Source of the DNA: Palaemon carinicauda
Taxonomy: Eukaryota > Arthropoda > Malacostraca > Decapoda > Palaemonidae
Length of the DNA stretch: 64,000 nt
Assembly: GCF_036898095.1 (NCBI RefSeq)
Contig: NC_090728.1
Location: forward strand, 88,883,514 to 88,947,513
Direction: 5' to 3'
Made by a program: the position numbers and the translations under genes. The notes beneath the pieces were generated by a model that worked only from the letters and a program-made list of their open reading frames with translations, was not told the DNA's origin and searched no databases. Position 1 is the first letter of the stretch; each line of letters opens with the position of its first letter. Below, one piece after another: positions 24,315 through 36,890 of this stretch.

Positions 24315-26246
24315 CTACAAATATTACAACTCAATATTAGGATGTTTTTTGAAAGCAGACTGATAGTGTAATGTAAACACAGTAATTAGAATGAAAAGTA
24401 AAAATAATCAGGGTGCACTACAATCCAAAATCATAAGAACAAAATGGTGACACATATGCAATATACTGTACATCTACAATGCATGATCTGAAATAATCCC
24501 CAAAATTTTAACCATGCTACAAGACAAATATATTCTAAAAAAAATAAGCATTTATATTTTTCTACCTAATACTGAGATTATTCTTACTATTTTTTTTTAC
24601 AATCCAAGTTTAATGAAACAAGAGAGGCTTAGGGGTTTCCCTATCAATCAAAAGTTTTAATTGTGACCCAAATATTGCAATAATTCACAAAAAAAAACAG
24701 GCTGCAAATAGTAAGAAAGAAGGGACTTACAAATGGTAAACCTAATAACTTGCTATTAACCATCTCTCCAAAGTACTATAGGTCCACACAGTAAAGGTAT
24801 TCAATTTACTGATGTCAAAAGTTCTGGCTAAAGCACTATACCTCACTCCATGTTTGTCATAAAATAAATTGTGTTACATTAGCTTTTTGATAAAGGTTGT
24901 ATTGCTTCATGGTTTGAAATATGGTAATGGGTAAAAGGAATGCGGGAATTTTGTATAATAATTTTAAAAATACACAGAAAAAAACCAGTCATTTGTGTTT
25001 CAATGCATGAAAGAGAAGTATTTCTGCTGTCATCTAAATAACAGGGCATTTAATACACATTAGATATCAATGGAAAATAATCAATATCACAAAAATAAAT
25101 AAAATCACTCCCAGCAAGTAAAAATTTACATCAAACAGTCTATAAAGGGAATGAAGAAAGTCACAAGAATGCACACTAAACTTCCCTCAAGTATTCACAA
25201 GGGACTTGTACAAATGTTAATACAGTACAGTATATACTACCTGATGCTACTTTCCATAAATACTCTTGGTCCAACTTTGCATCTAGGAATTAATCTAAAA
25301 CAAGTCATGTAAACTATAAAAATCAGTGATATAATTAACAATATAAACTCAAAACATACATCATTCAATTTTATAATGTAACCCCACAATGTCAACAACA
25401 TACTCATGCATTTATTTTTTATAACAGATGAAATTAGAAGCACAATATACCCCATACTACCTACAGGTTCAAAGATTAGAAATGACATTCCTCTCCAATT
25501 TTTATTTCTATAATTTCATAGAACATAATTCTTTAGTCTATTAAAATTTTATATTTTTACCAAAGTTATTAGTTAATACAGTTTAAAAACCAAACCATGA
25601 ACTTGACAGTAAATACTGTATATGATACTGAACTGTGGAATTCTTATACATAAAAAACTGCTGACTGCTGATAACAGTTCAATATCATGATAAAAGACAA
25701 ATACTGTAAAATCACTGACTGCTTACAGAAGTTGTGTCAGGAAAATAAATTCAGTACAGAGAAAGCTACTTCGGTTTCTCTTTATTTACAAGTGATTAAA
25801 AACTTCATGTATGTACGGTATGTGAAAATTATCATTAGTTTCAAGTAACTAAACCCGACCAGTGAGTTACTTCAGAACTCAAATGAGTAGCAAGAAGGAC
25901 TTACAGTATCTGATTTTTTTATTTCTTAATGAAAAGTGGTAATCAGAGTACAGTACATCAAAGTGAAAGAAATTACACAGCTGAATAGAAGTAAGCAAAG
26001 AGGAACAGACAAAAAGGAAAAGGCAAAGTGCAATACAGTACAAATGGTGGCAAAACAGAGGCTGCAAAGAACCTTTAGTAATCATTACAGTGTTCTGTTT
26101 AAAGCATTGACATCAGAAGCCCTTAAATGTTATGCTGTGCACTTCAATACTATTATTATAATGTAGCCCAATAAAACAACTGAAAGTTTTCAAAATTCTT
26201 AGAGTTGATTTAAAGGATTTTTTTTAAGATAAAAATTGTCTGAAAA

Positions 26247-26548
26247 TGACAAATTTGGAGATAATTTTTATTTGTCCTAACTATACAAACCTAATTCCTC
26301 AACATGGGAGAAATAACAGCGAAGCTAGAGAAAAAGGCAGTTAAAATCTTATAACAAGGGGTAAACAGTTGGTCAGTAATTACAGGCAGAGATTGGAGAA
26401 TTTCTGCCCCTCTGCTAGCTCAGCGCAGTCACTTTGATTGCAGCAGAGAATATCTATGGGATAGGTGATGGCGGGAAGCTATGAGTAGGGAATTCCGATT
26501 TGTATAATTAGGAAAAATACAAATTATCTCCAAATTTGTCATTTGTCT
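26247..26548. repeat. Left terminal foldback of DIRS B
   Basis: Arms gacaaatttggagataattt (26248) and aaattatctccaaatttgtc (about 26520) are exact inverted partners. They flank ctaactatacaaacc and its inverse. The spacer carries gcccctctgctagctcagcg, which recurs inverted in the right terminal repeat. Confidence 0.9.
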
Positions 26549-27143
26549 TGGTTCAAATACAAACCTTTGTCCTTTACATAGGAGACTAATCATTTGGGGG
26601 TAGGAAGCCCCATTCCAACTGGCTGAAAACTTATCCCAGGTTACAAAGAACTCGAACTTTCTGACTGCTGTGAAGCTAAAGTTCCTTTACATCTTGTGCA
26701 CCTATGGTTTGACAATACCAGAGGGTCCACGGTCCTTTCAACAAAGGATACGGAGCTGAAAATCTCTGTCATAAAAACAAGGCATATGTAAACCAATGGA
26801 TTTGCCTGGTTCCAACCATAAGGCATATGTACTATATCGAATGGGTTTGCCTAGTTAAAACACACTTTCTCTCATAAGAAATGTGTAGAATGACACTTTT
26901 ATACCATGTAATAGAAAAGCTACCCGTAAAATGGAGCCCTGGCTGCAAATAAATTAATTCAAGCTGACAGGGTTTTCAATGCTGTTCCCTATAGAAGGGA
27001 AGATGAAAGTGAAAAGAAAGGGCCAGCCAATCTTCACTTTCATCCATCCAACAGGCTACCTTCCATCTTTGATACAATGCTAAAAAGTCCTGTAAAAAGG
27101 ATAAGAGGCAGCTATACCACCTGCTGTGTAGCTACAACAGGTC

Positions 27144-28020
27144 CTAGAAAAAAAAAGGTCTAGGGACCTCTGGGTTGATTCCCGCAGGTAATGGGCCAGT
27201 AAAGGTCTGATGTTTCCACGAGCCTGCGACAGAGAGATTCTTACAGAATGATAGGGTTGTAGCTACTCCCTTGACATCATAAGTTTTATCCTGAGCTCCA
27301 CCTGGAGCAGGTGGTGTGGGTGGCAAACAGGTACAGTTAATGACTTTCCTCAGTCAAGAGAAGGTCATATTTAGTTGCCTTCTTTACTCTCCTCGTGTTG
27401 AGGAGCTGCATGAGGTTGAGTTGTTTATATACTTTTGGGCAGCAGTCAAGTGCGCTTACAAAACCAACAAGAACTTTGGTTACATCTCTAAGGCTTGCGA
27501 GCCGAGACGAAGGAATCCCGGAGTCGAGAACCGATGGATTTTGGGCCTTTGCTAAAATCTCAGGGACGAAGGGGGACAAGACCTGTTCCAGCGTTCGGTA
27601 TGAGCGACGCTAGAGAGCCCTTGAAGTTTGTCAACTCACTTGTCGGAGGTTAAGGCGAGCAAGAAATCTTTTTGAAGGAAGTTTTCTAAGTGAAGTAAGC
27701 CTCAACAGTTGAAAGATGTCCTCTTAATGAACTGCAAGACCTTATTAACGTCCGAGGGTGGTAGTTTCCCCTCTCTTGGAGGATAGGACTGTTCAAAACT
27801 CCACCTGACCATAGAGAACTCTGCAAAAGTAGCAATAGCAACTCCTTTCAGCCTAAAGATCTAACTTTAAGGCTGAGTTATGGGCTCTCACCGACTATAC
27901 TGAGCAGAACTTCTCTCTTCGGAGTTAAAGTAAAAATTTGGCTAACCATGGTATACAGCAGTGGAGAAAACTCCCTTCCCACCCACAGAAGATTCCAGGA
28001 AGTATCCTGACATCTCTCAG
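27144..28020 (-). pseudogene. DIRS B tyrosine recombinase remnant
   Basis: The minus-strand segment at about 27579-27440 reads FVPEILAKAQNPSVLDSG then SRLASLRDVTKVLVG, matching FVPEFIAKTQNPGVADPRF .. ISSLRTVTDDP of the copy at 55265-55819. Downstream and upstream nucleotide similarity (for example 27840-27910, 27960-28050) continues but frames are lost. No catalytic motif survives clearly. Confidence 0.65.
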
Positions 28021-28284
28021 GCAACTTTTCACGAAAAATCTGTCTGAGAGGAAATGCTAGATGATAACCATGCGTGAAGTCTCAGTGATTCCACAGAGTT
28101 GTGGGATCCCAGGGCTTGTGGTTAGCAGAACATGTCGGACTAAGGAGGTAATCACCCCCAGAGCCTCAATCACGAGGAGCCGAAGGTCCAAGTACCATTC
28201 TACCTGGGGCCCACTCGGCGTTATTAGTCAAACTGAGTTGGGAGTGGACCGGACACAATTCAAAACACTCCTTATCAGGCATAA

Positions 28285-31200
28285 CAGAGGGTACACTCGG
28301 GCACTCTATTTCATATTATCATTATTATTTTTTTTATTCTCTTGTCTTTTTGAAATGGTGTATTGGGCAGGCTTAACAGAAGGGCCATGAATGTCTGGTG
28401 GTTTATCAAGAGGTTGTCTTTTCCTTTTCTTCTCAAAACCATTCTTACTGTCCTCCCTTCAGTTTAAGTGGCTATCCTGGAGGGTATTTAGCCTTGCCTG
28501 GTGTATTCGCTCCTCCATGTTGACCAGTTTTTCTAACTTTTTACTATAGTCTATGTGTTTCATCAATCACTATATTTATAATTCTGTACATATTGTTTTT
28601 GTTATAATTCTTGTTAGTCTAGTTTTTAAGTATGATGTCTCTTTTTTTTTTTTTTTTTCTATTAATTCTTATGCTGTCTGGAGACATTGAGCAAAATCTG
28701 GGACCAGTACGTCCTAAATTTCGTCAATGTCGTCTTCTGTATAGCAATATTCGTGGTCTTCATGCAAATATCCAAGACCTTAAAGTTGAGTCCAGACAGT
28801 ATGATATTCTTATATGCTCAGAAACTTTGGTTTCTAATAAGAGGCACTCATCTGAGCTCCTTATAACTGGTTTAAGAAGCCAATAATGTTGAAACGTGAT
28901 GCCATCCCTAGGGCCAGGGGAATGGTGGTGTATATTAGGACTGAGTACCCTGCTTCTCATAAGTCCTGCTATCAATGTGGTTGTCATGAGATTCAGGTAA
29001 TAAAAGTTTGTGGTAGGCATAACTTTTATTTGTGTTCCATCTACCGGAATCAAGGCATGGATGATTCTATCTTCGATTGTCTTCTTACCATTATGGCTAA
29101 GATACAAAAAGATGATAGAAAGGCTTCTTTTGTTTTTGTTGGTGATTTTAATGCACACCATAGGTAGTGGTTAAGTTCTATCTCTCCTACCGATCGCCAT
29201 GGTTTAAGAGCTTTAGACTTTGCCTCTGAATCAAGCTGTGAGCAAATCATAAATGAAGCTACTCACAGGTCTGGTAATTGCTTGGACCTCGTATACACTG
29301 ACTCCCCTGGCGTTATAAATAGTAAGGTTGGTTCTCCAGTTGGGACATCTGATCATGCCTTGATTTCATTAGTAGTGAAGACTGAGCAGCCTGTCCCTGA
29401 TATATCATACTCTTGTAAAATTTACATGAAATCCCAAGCAGACTGGAATGGGATTTTGCATGATCTTTTGTGCTTGAATTGGTCACAATTATATAGTAGT
29501 GTAAATCCTGTTGTCCCTTTGAATGAGAATCTAGTCAACATAATTGATAGGCGTATCCCTTCTCGTGTGCTAAGGTACCGAGTGAAGGTCAAACTGTGGT
29601 TTAATGATGATTGTAGACGTGCTTATTTGGAGAAGCAGGAGGCCTATCATCTTTGGAAGGGTAACAGATCAGATTTGACCTGGAACAAGTATACTCAGCT
29701 TCGAGCTTTTGCTCAGAGAGTTTATGCCTCAACTGAAAAGGAATACAATTTAACCATAAAAGAAACCCTTTCTGGTACAACTCAGGAACATAAATGGTGG
29801 TCTACCCTTAAATCTGCACTCTTTGGTGTACATGCAACAGTTCCTCCTTTACTTAAACCAGATGGCTCAGTCACTCACTGTCCAAAGGAAAAGGCAACCC
29901 TGTTGGCTGATGTTTTTGACAGTAAACAGAGTAATGAAAAACTTGAACTTCCTCATTTCTGTTTTCCTGAGGCTAAACTAACTGGTTTAGCTTTTCGATC
30001 TCGTGAGATCAAAGCTCTGTTGATAGACCTTGATGCTTATGGAGGTGTAGACCCAAATGGTACTTTTCCTTTGTTTTTTATAAAGACAGCAGATTTCCTA
30101 GCTACAAAGTTATCTGTTATTTAGCGTGTAAGTTAGCAAGAAGAGGAGCTTTTAGCACTTGTTGGAGAATTGGTAATGTTACTCCCCTAGGTAAATGTGT
30201 TTGTGGTAGCTCAAGTCCAACTGATTACTGCCCAATTTCCATAACTCCCATATTATCTAAAGTTTTTGAACGTCTTCTGGCAAAACGTCTTAATAGGTTT
30301 GCTGAAGGTAATCATCTATTCCCTAGTTTGCAATTTGGTTTTCGTAAAGGCCTTGGAGCATGTGATGCCCTTCTTACAATCTCCAATGCTATACAGAAAT
30401 CCCTTGATTGTGGTCAGGAAGTTTGTATGATTGGCCTTGATTTTAGTGCTGCCTTTGACCGTATTAATCACGAGGCCCTTGTTTTCAAACTCAAACAGTT
30501 GGGAGTGGGTGGGTCGTTTCTTGGCATTATTATTGATTTTTTAAGTACAGTAATAGATCTCAAAGAGTTGTTGTTGATGGGCACCATAGTGAGTATAGGA
30601 ATGTGATATCAGGTGTTCCACAGGGTAGTGTTCTTGGCCCATTACTTTTCATACTATATACACATGACATGTGGTTTAGCCTAGAAAACAAGCTTGTTGC
30701 ATATGCAGATGATGGTACTCTCTTTGCATCAATTCCATCCCCTGAATGTAGATCTGGGGTTGGTGAATCCCTTAATAGAGATTTAGCTAAAATTAGTGCA
30801 TGGTGCAAATTATGGGGTATGAAGTTGAATCCTAATAAAACTCAAAGTATGATTGTAAGTAGGTCAAGGAAGGTGGCTCCTCACCATCCGGATCTCAGTA
30901 TTGATAATGTATCTTTAAATTTGTACGACTCTTTTAAAATTTTAGGTGAGATTCTCGACAGCAAATTTACTTTTGAGAAACACATTAGGTCTGTGTCTTC
31001 TTCAATTGCACAAAAAATTGGCTTATTGAGAAAGTCTTACAAGATTTTCGGTGATCAATCTATTCTGAAGTGTTTTAATTCTTTCATTCTACCTTGTTTT
31101 GAGTATTGTTCTCCTGTCTGGTGTTCAGCTGCTGATTCTCATCTTAATTTGTTGGACAGAAATTTACGGTCCATTAAATTTCTTATTCCTGATCTAGATA

Positions 31201-31721
31201 TTAATCTCTGGCACCGTCATTCAATTAGTTCATTATGCATGTTGCATAAGATTTTTCATAACTCTGACCATCCTTTACATTCAGATCTCCCTGGACAATT
31301 CTATCCTGTTCGTAATACTAGGCAGGCAGTTAATTCTAATAGCCAGGCCTTCTCCATCATGAGGCTCAATACTACACAGTATTCTAGAAATTTTATTCCA
31401 GCTGTTACCAAGTTGTGAAATGATCTTCTTAATCGGGTAGTTGAATCAGTAGAACTTCAAAAGTTCAAAGTTGGAGTAAATGTTTTTATGTTGACCAGGC
31501 TGACATGAGTCTTTTTATAGTTTATATATGACTTATCTGTTTTTGACGTTGTTAATAGTTTATATAGGACATATCTGTTTTGACGTTGTTACTGTTTTTA
31601 GAATGATTTATTGTTAATTTATTTATTTCCTTATTTCCTTTCCTCACTGGGCTATTTTTCCCTACTGGAGCCCTTGGGCTTATAGCGTCTTGCTTTTTTA
31701 ACTAGGGTTGTAGCTTGCCTA

Positions 31722-31766
<45 letters not shown>
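28285..31766 (+). mobile_element. LINE (jockey/BS-like) with (TAA)n tail, near full length
   Basis: Begins near gagggtacactcgggca, encodes endonuclease and reverse transcriptase, and ends with a 3' UTR (cctcactgggctatttttcc .. aactagggttgtagcttgc) and a (TAA)n tail at 31722-31766. It lies on the plus strand inside DIRS B. Related copies: 46966-50258 (minus, truncated), the tail at 17205-17345, and the short element at 58068-58661, which shares both end sequences. Confidence 0.85.
28632..31507 (+). pseudogene. LINE endonuclease/reverse transcriptase, multiple frame breaks
   Basis: In order: LSGDIEQNLGPV (N-terminal signature), LLYSNIRGLHANIQDL and YDILICSETLV (start of the APE endonuclease), FVFVGDFNAHHR (followed by TAG at 29164), LDLVYTDSP and VGTSDHALISLVV (endonuclease C-terminal SDH). 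Then RT: PISITPILSKVFERLLAKRL, LQFGFRKGLGACDALL, MIGLDFSAAFDRINHEAL, ISGVPQGSVLGPLLF, KLVAYADDGTLFASI (catalytic YADD, about 30695), GMKLNPNKTQSMIVSRS, and the C-terminal domain to FMLTRLT. Breaks: frame change near 28886, TAG at 29164, stop near 30122, frame change near 30560-30605, TGA near 31418. No separate ORF1 is evident. Inactive. Confidence 0.9.
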
Positions 31767-32189
31767 TTACAGTAATAATAAAAAGACTAGACGTCAATGA
31801 CGTCCCAGGGATGCATTGGTGAGCAGAATATCGGAAGCTTTCGATTAGCCAAGTTGCAAATATGTCAACTATTAGAGAACCCCTCAAAGTCAGAGACTTT
31901 CAGTGATATCTTGGTACTTGACCATATGTTTAAAAAATGTTGAATACCAAATAATTATTTCCCATTGAATATAGTGTAAAACTAATACCGCATTCCAAAC
32001 CACAGTTGATTAGTTAGTAGCATGACATATTAGCATAAAAAAGTGATGCAGGAATGTAGCTTTTACACACACAGTATATACAATAACACAAAACTCTTAA
32101 TAAAAATAAAAACATTAGAAGTCATTTTAACATAAGACTATGTAATGAATCTCCATCTTAGATAAAGTTTGTTAAACAAATTCATTTAG

Positions 32190-32640
32190 GTCTGAAAAGT
32201 CTATGACTGGACTCCCATCCCCAGACACCTTTTCTACAAGAAAAAGTTGACTGGAGAAGCTTAGGGAGCCGTCACTAACCTTCTGGCGGTGAAATCACAC
32301 AAGCATGCTTGTGCACACGATGAGATACATGCATGTGCTCCTGGGAGCACCCTTCTGCAGCATGACCTGAACCTCTGGCGGGAGGGATAAGTCCTTCGCC
32401 ATTCCTTAGCAGTAGGTCGATGATGTCACGGGTGGTAAATTAAAGGAAAAGAGTTGATGAATGGGAGGTGGAACATGGATTTGAGCACATTCACAGTCCA
32501 CTGTTCCATTGAGTAATAACATCTGCTCTTCTATTAAGGTTGCAGGCATCCTCATGACTTTCGACCACCTTGGCAATGAATCTCTATCAACTTACGGATT
32601 GAGACGATGGACTGGGACTACCAACATCACAGTAAGTCCA
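32190..32640 (-). pseudogene. DIRS B reverse-transcriptase N-terminal remnant
   Basis: Nucleotide order matches DIRS A at about 21520-21760: atgactgg..., cttttctacaagaaaaa-ttgactg, gagcacccttctgcagcatg, acctctggcgggaggg, gtccttcgccattcc, gatgaatggga. It carries an inserted 30-40 base AT/GC-alternating tract (about 32296-32340). The reading frame is lost. Confidence 0.65.
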
Positions 32641-33347
32641 TCTCTCAGCCAAGTGAAACTCTCCCCAATGGCACTTTATTCAACTGAAAAGACTTGATTG
32701 CACTCAACTTTGCTAGAGCAAAGGTGGGAAGAAATAGGGATAATTTTCTAATTTAGAGGCTTTTTGAGAGCATTCAGTGCACCTGTGGAGAGTCCATCCA
32801 ATCTATGAATCACATACTACAAGATTACCGAGAGGTTCTAGCCGTTCTGATGACTATCTCGTAGAAGCTAACAAAACTGCTCTTGACTGGCTATTGCAGT
32901 GGCGTGATAAGATATGATGATGAGGCATTCTCCAATAGGTAGCATCATAAGAGGACTGCCACCCCTAGCGTAAGAGGAGAAAATTCTGGATTGCTTCAGT
33001 ATTTTGCGTATCTCCTTGCTCAGGGGCCAAGCTAGGCTTGTTTTTATTGTAACAATTTTCTTATTTCTTTTATATAATGTTGAAGCAAGTACCTGGCCCT
33101 TCTTTCCTGTCCCATGTCAGTTGTACCTTTGACTGTCTGCTCTGAAATGGTTATTGTTAGTTGACTGTTCTTTGGGTCGTGCTCAGCAACTGTACTCAAG
33201 AGACGCATAATTGGTGTGTTTGTATGTATCTTTACTATCTGTCCCAAGCATATTTGTGCAACCAGGGTAGGGGCTTGCTAGTTGACCACAGAGGGAAGCG
33301 ACGTGCAAATAGCTAAGAGGGCACCAGCATGCGACTGCTTAATGTTA

Positions 33348-33480
33348 CAGTCAGGCTTTGTTATTCGCAGGTTCTGTCTTCACGGACTCGGTCATTCGCA
33401 ATACAAAGAACCATATAACCAATTAAATAAAAAATTCCTGTATTTGCAGTTTTCCGATAAGTACTCTCACAGCCTGACTA
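33348..33480. repeat. Short Tigger-type MITE candidate
   Basis: Begins TA then CAGTCAGGCTTTGTTATTCG with gcaggttctg and tattcgcaatac, close to the end at 3445. The inverse agcctgac occurs at 33472, giving about 130 bases between the short inverted ends. The right boundary is not clean. Confidence 0.4.
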
Positions 33481-33789
33481 TTTCAAACTGACTGTGCTCA
33501 TTTTAAAACGAACTCCTATTTTAAACGACTACTGTACTATGGTCTTAAAAACGTCGTTCCAAAGCAATTATGTGAAAACAACATGCTATTTTTAAACAAC
33601 TACAGTACTATCGTTCTTAAATATAACTTCTATTGTACTTAAATGCATAGCTTTTATTCTTAAATAAGTAATTCTGATTTTTTTTATCGCTATTAAATAA
33701 ATCGCTCCAACGTACATCGCTCTTTTGCAGATATCGCTCTGTCAGTTATCGCTCTAGAGTATGAGTGCCATCAAAGAGTACAGAAGAAA

Positions 33790-33905
33790 ATATGCTAGAA
33801 AGCAAATAACCGCCAAAATCTCCAGCCAGTGGAAGAACGTCTGTTCTCACTGATGGCTGCTATCTATGTGACTGCGTAAGCAAGCAGAGGGGTAGGTGGA
33901 GAGAA
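33790..33905 (+). repeat. Direct duplicate of part of the DIRS B right terminal repeat
   Basis: Shares, with 34640-34760, ccgccaaaatctccagccag, tggctgctat, gtgactgc and taagcaagcagagggg in the same order and orientation, about 850 bases apart. It may be a solo remnant of another copy or part of the element's 5' leader. Confidence 0.7.
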
Positions 33906-34639
33906 TAGGCCAAACTATTCGGTGTGTGTGGGTGTGTAGGCAAATGAAAAATGAGCCGTAACCAGAAAGAGAGAGATCCAAAGCAGTACTCTCTGACCAG
34001 TCAAGGGACCCAATAACTCTCTAATGATAGTACTGTATCTCAATGGGTGCTAGTGCCTTATGAGGCACTTATGTAATAGTGAGGTGTTGTAACCCACATG
34101 TTCTAAACCCCTAACAGGCTGAGCACACGCCAGGGGTCAAGTAAGGTTAGTCACCCTATGCAAGCGCTCAAAGGCACCACGTTCAAGTATGTGCACCTGG
34201 CCATGCCAGCACATTTGAAGAAGAACATGCACAAGTTCCGAAGAGCTAGCACTAGGGTGAGAGTCTTGCGTTCGCACTGTTGCACATTCCATACGGAGGC
34301 GCATGGAAGACATGCTAGCATTAAGCATGTCTCTTCCACGGGTGAGCATGGTCACTTGTTAAGCACACTCAAGTTTGGCAATCATTATTCCAATCCAGTC
34401 GGGGAATGTTGATTCAACAGCACTTGCTGGAAGAAATATAGCTGGTGAGTGCATATATCCAAAGAAAGATATGGGTATTTATTCAGGAAGATGCTTATTA
34501 CTCCTGATGCTATATTCTTCCAACTTCGGAAAAGTCTGATTCAAGGGCAATGATATCATTAAGCATGTCCTAGACCTAAGGACAATGTTCCAAGATACTA
34601 TTAGCATCATTACTGAGAACAAGTGTCAAAGAGAAAATA

Positions 34640-34890
34640 AGAAAATACGCTTGAAAGCCAATAATCGCCAAAATCTCCAGCCAGTGGAAAATGTTTGTTC
34701 TAACTTATGGCTGCTATTAAAGTGACTGCTCAGTAAGCAAGCAGAGGGGCAGGGCTTCCCCGCTCCCAGCTGGTAATTACTGGCCAGCTGTTTACACATT
34801 ATAAAAGTTTTAACTGTCGTGTTCTCCAGCTTTTCTGTTATCTCTCCTATGTATAGGACGAAGGTTTGTATTTATGCCAGAACAAATAAT
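34640..34890. repeat. Right terminal inverted repeat of DIRS B
   Basis: Inverted relative to 26270-26480. No second inverted arm on this side, matching the right ends of elements D and F. Confidence 0.75.
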
Positions 34891-34988
34891 GTTGAAGAAT
34901 TACAAAGCAAAGCAAGAAGAAACCGTAAGGAACAGATAAGTTGAAGAATTACAAGGCAAAGCGAGAAGAAACTGTAAGGAACAGATAA
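34891..34988 (+). repeat. 49-base tandem duplication
   Basis: The unit starting gttgaagaattacaa-gcaa occurs at 34891 and 34940 with a few differences. It lies immediately outside the DIRS B right end. Confidence 0.9.
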
Positions 34989-35755
34989 ACGTAAAAGGCA
35001 AGACAACATAGCTGAAGAGATCTTACAGAGAACTTTTAAATCCATCATTATGTCAAAGGGACAAAAAAGAATGTAACATCTGTAAACATTAGGAAAGACA
35101 TTGAGAAGATGAATGGAAATATCATGAAAGAAAATGAGATCACAAAAACAGGGGGAGTTTTATAAAAGTAATATACAAAGGAAAAAGGAAAGACAACACT
35201 CTACAAAGCTGAACCAATTGAGCAGCAAGACTGAAGTACAGAATGATAGTGTGGGAAAAGGGAATGTAACATTGGTTAAGAAAAACTGCTAAAGTTAATA
35301 ACAATTAATTTGACTAAGGTATTATCTTTATATCGATGTAAATAAAGAAATACCTTTCAAGAAATTTACAACTTATTTGTAGATATTTAGAAGAAATTTG
35401 GAAGAATAATCAAGACATACGATCAGATGACTATTTAGAATGGAGAACCATAGAGAACCTCTGGGTAAAAAAATTATCATATTGTAGTTTGTTTAAGAAA
35501 ATGGTAGAATAAAATTGCAAATACTGAACAAGATTGAAAATCACTATAATCGGAAACAAAATTATTGCAACCAGAATATGAGATACGGAAAAGTCTTTAA
35601 GAGAATCTAGGCCTTGAATGTTGTTGGAAATGGTTAAGTGACAAATAAAATACTATATCAAACAGCAGATGATGTCACAAGGTACGCTCAAGATTCAGTA
35701 ATGGTGAAAAAGGTAGGTAGATAATTAAGTTGGGGGGGGATGGGACACTTTTAAC

Positions 35756-35757
<2 letters not shown>

Positions 35758-35821
<64 letters not shown>
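35758..35821. repeat. (TA)n microsatellite
   Basis: About 64 bases of TA. Confidence 0.97.
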
Positions 35822-35825
<4 letters not shown>

Positions 35826-36811
35826 TTTGCTGTAAGATACTTTCTCATAACTACAGGCAACCCAATATTATAGCCTAAGCTGACAGTCTATGTACATAAT
35901 ATTAATGAAGTACTTTAAGTATTTACGATTTGTATCTCCCTGATGTGTTTTATATTGCTAAACTCTTAACTAAGGCTGCAATGCCATACGAATAGTACAG
36001 TATGTGTGTTTATCTCTTCGAAGCACAATATCAAAGATTGTCATAAGATGCTGAAAAGTTTAGCAAAATGTAAAACACAATGATGATAAAATTTTAAATA
36101 TTTGTTACACATCTTTTTAGTATCCCTTGTCAAGGTCACTGGAGTGGAGATCATGCAGATTAGTATCTACCTTCTTTACAATAAAGTAATTTATAAAAAT
36201 TGACAAACTCATTTCTAGACTCAAATGAATGCCAAAGAGAATTTATCACTATATTTCATATCATTGAGTATCTTAATGAAAACACTAAATCACATTTCAA
36301 GACTCATAAGGATTCCCAAAGATTTTTTTCTTAAATGACAAATGAAAATTGGAGCAAGGTAATACTGAAGTATTTTGGATAAGGGGGCAGAACAAGATCA
36401 CAGAGAATAGATAAAACCTAATCAACAGAAAACAATGAGGCTGGGATACTAAAGAGTTGCTGCAAAAGACCTTTAGTATGGTCTTAGAAAGCACTATTTA
36501 AGGCACACTGAGAAAAGTATTCCTCGAGTACTGAGGATTTGGCTATATTAATACGCTATCCAAATTAGTACTACTATACTTTATTTTTAGTTTGCCATCA
36601 ATTATATGAATCACATCTAGAATAACAATTATAAGCTAGGTTTTAACAAGTCATCACAAATTAAATGTGAGTAAGCTATGCATTATAAACTTGATTCATA
36701 CTTCCCTATTAATTAAATTTTGGTCTGAACAAGAGCACGTGATATAGAATTATTGGTGCTATAATTTATAAACTGTTAAATCAGCATATATTTTGTGTAT
36801 TCATAAGCAAT

Positions 36812-36890
36812 GATATTTATATTTAAAACAAACAATGTTAAACTTATTCATATCTAAAACAAACAATGTTAAACTTATTCATATTTAAAA
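36812..36890 (+). repeat. Tandem repeat, about 32-base unit
   Basis: The unit aaaacaaacaatgttaaact followed by tattcatat recurs twice, with a partial third copy. AT-rich intron sequence. Confidence 0.8.

Larger units (their letters stand above)
26247..34890 (-). mobile_element. DIRS-type retrotransposon B with both terminal repeats, split by a LINE
   Basis: The left terminal foldback (26247-26548) and right terminal repeat (about 34640-34890) are inverted and similar: for example aagtgactgc, gcagaggggcag, taattactg, ctgtttac, ttttaactg and aaggtttgta in the same order. The interior, minus strand, has tyrosine recombinase remnants near 27144-28020 and reverse-transcriptase remnants at 32190-32640. 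A LINE occupies 28285-31766. Without it the element is about 5.1 kb. Everything coding is decayed. Confidence 0.7.
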
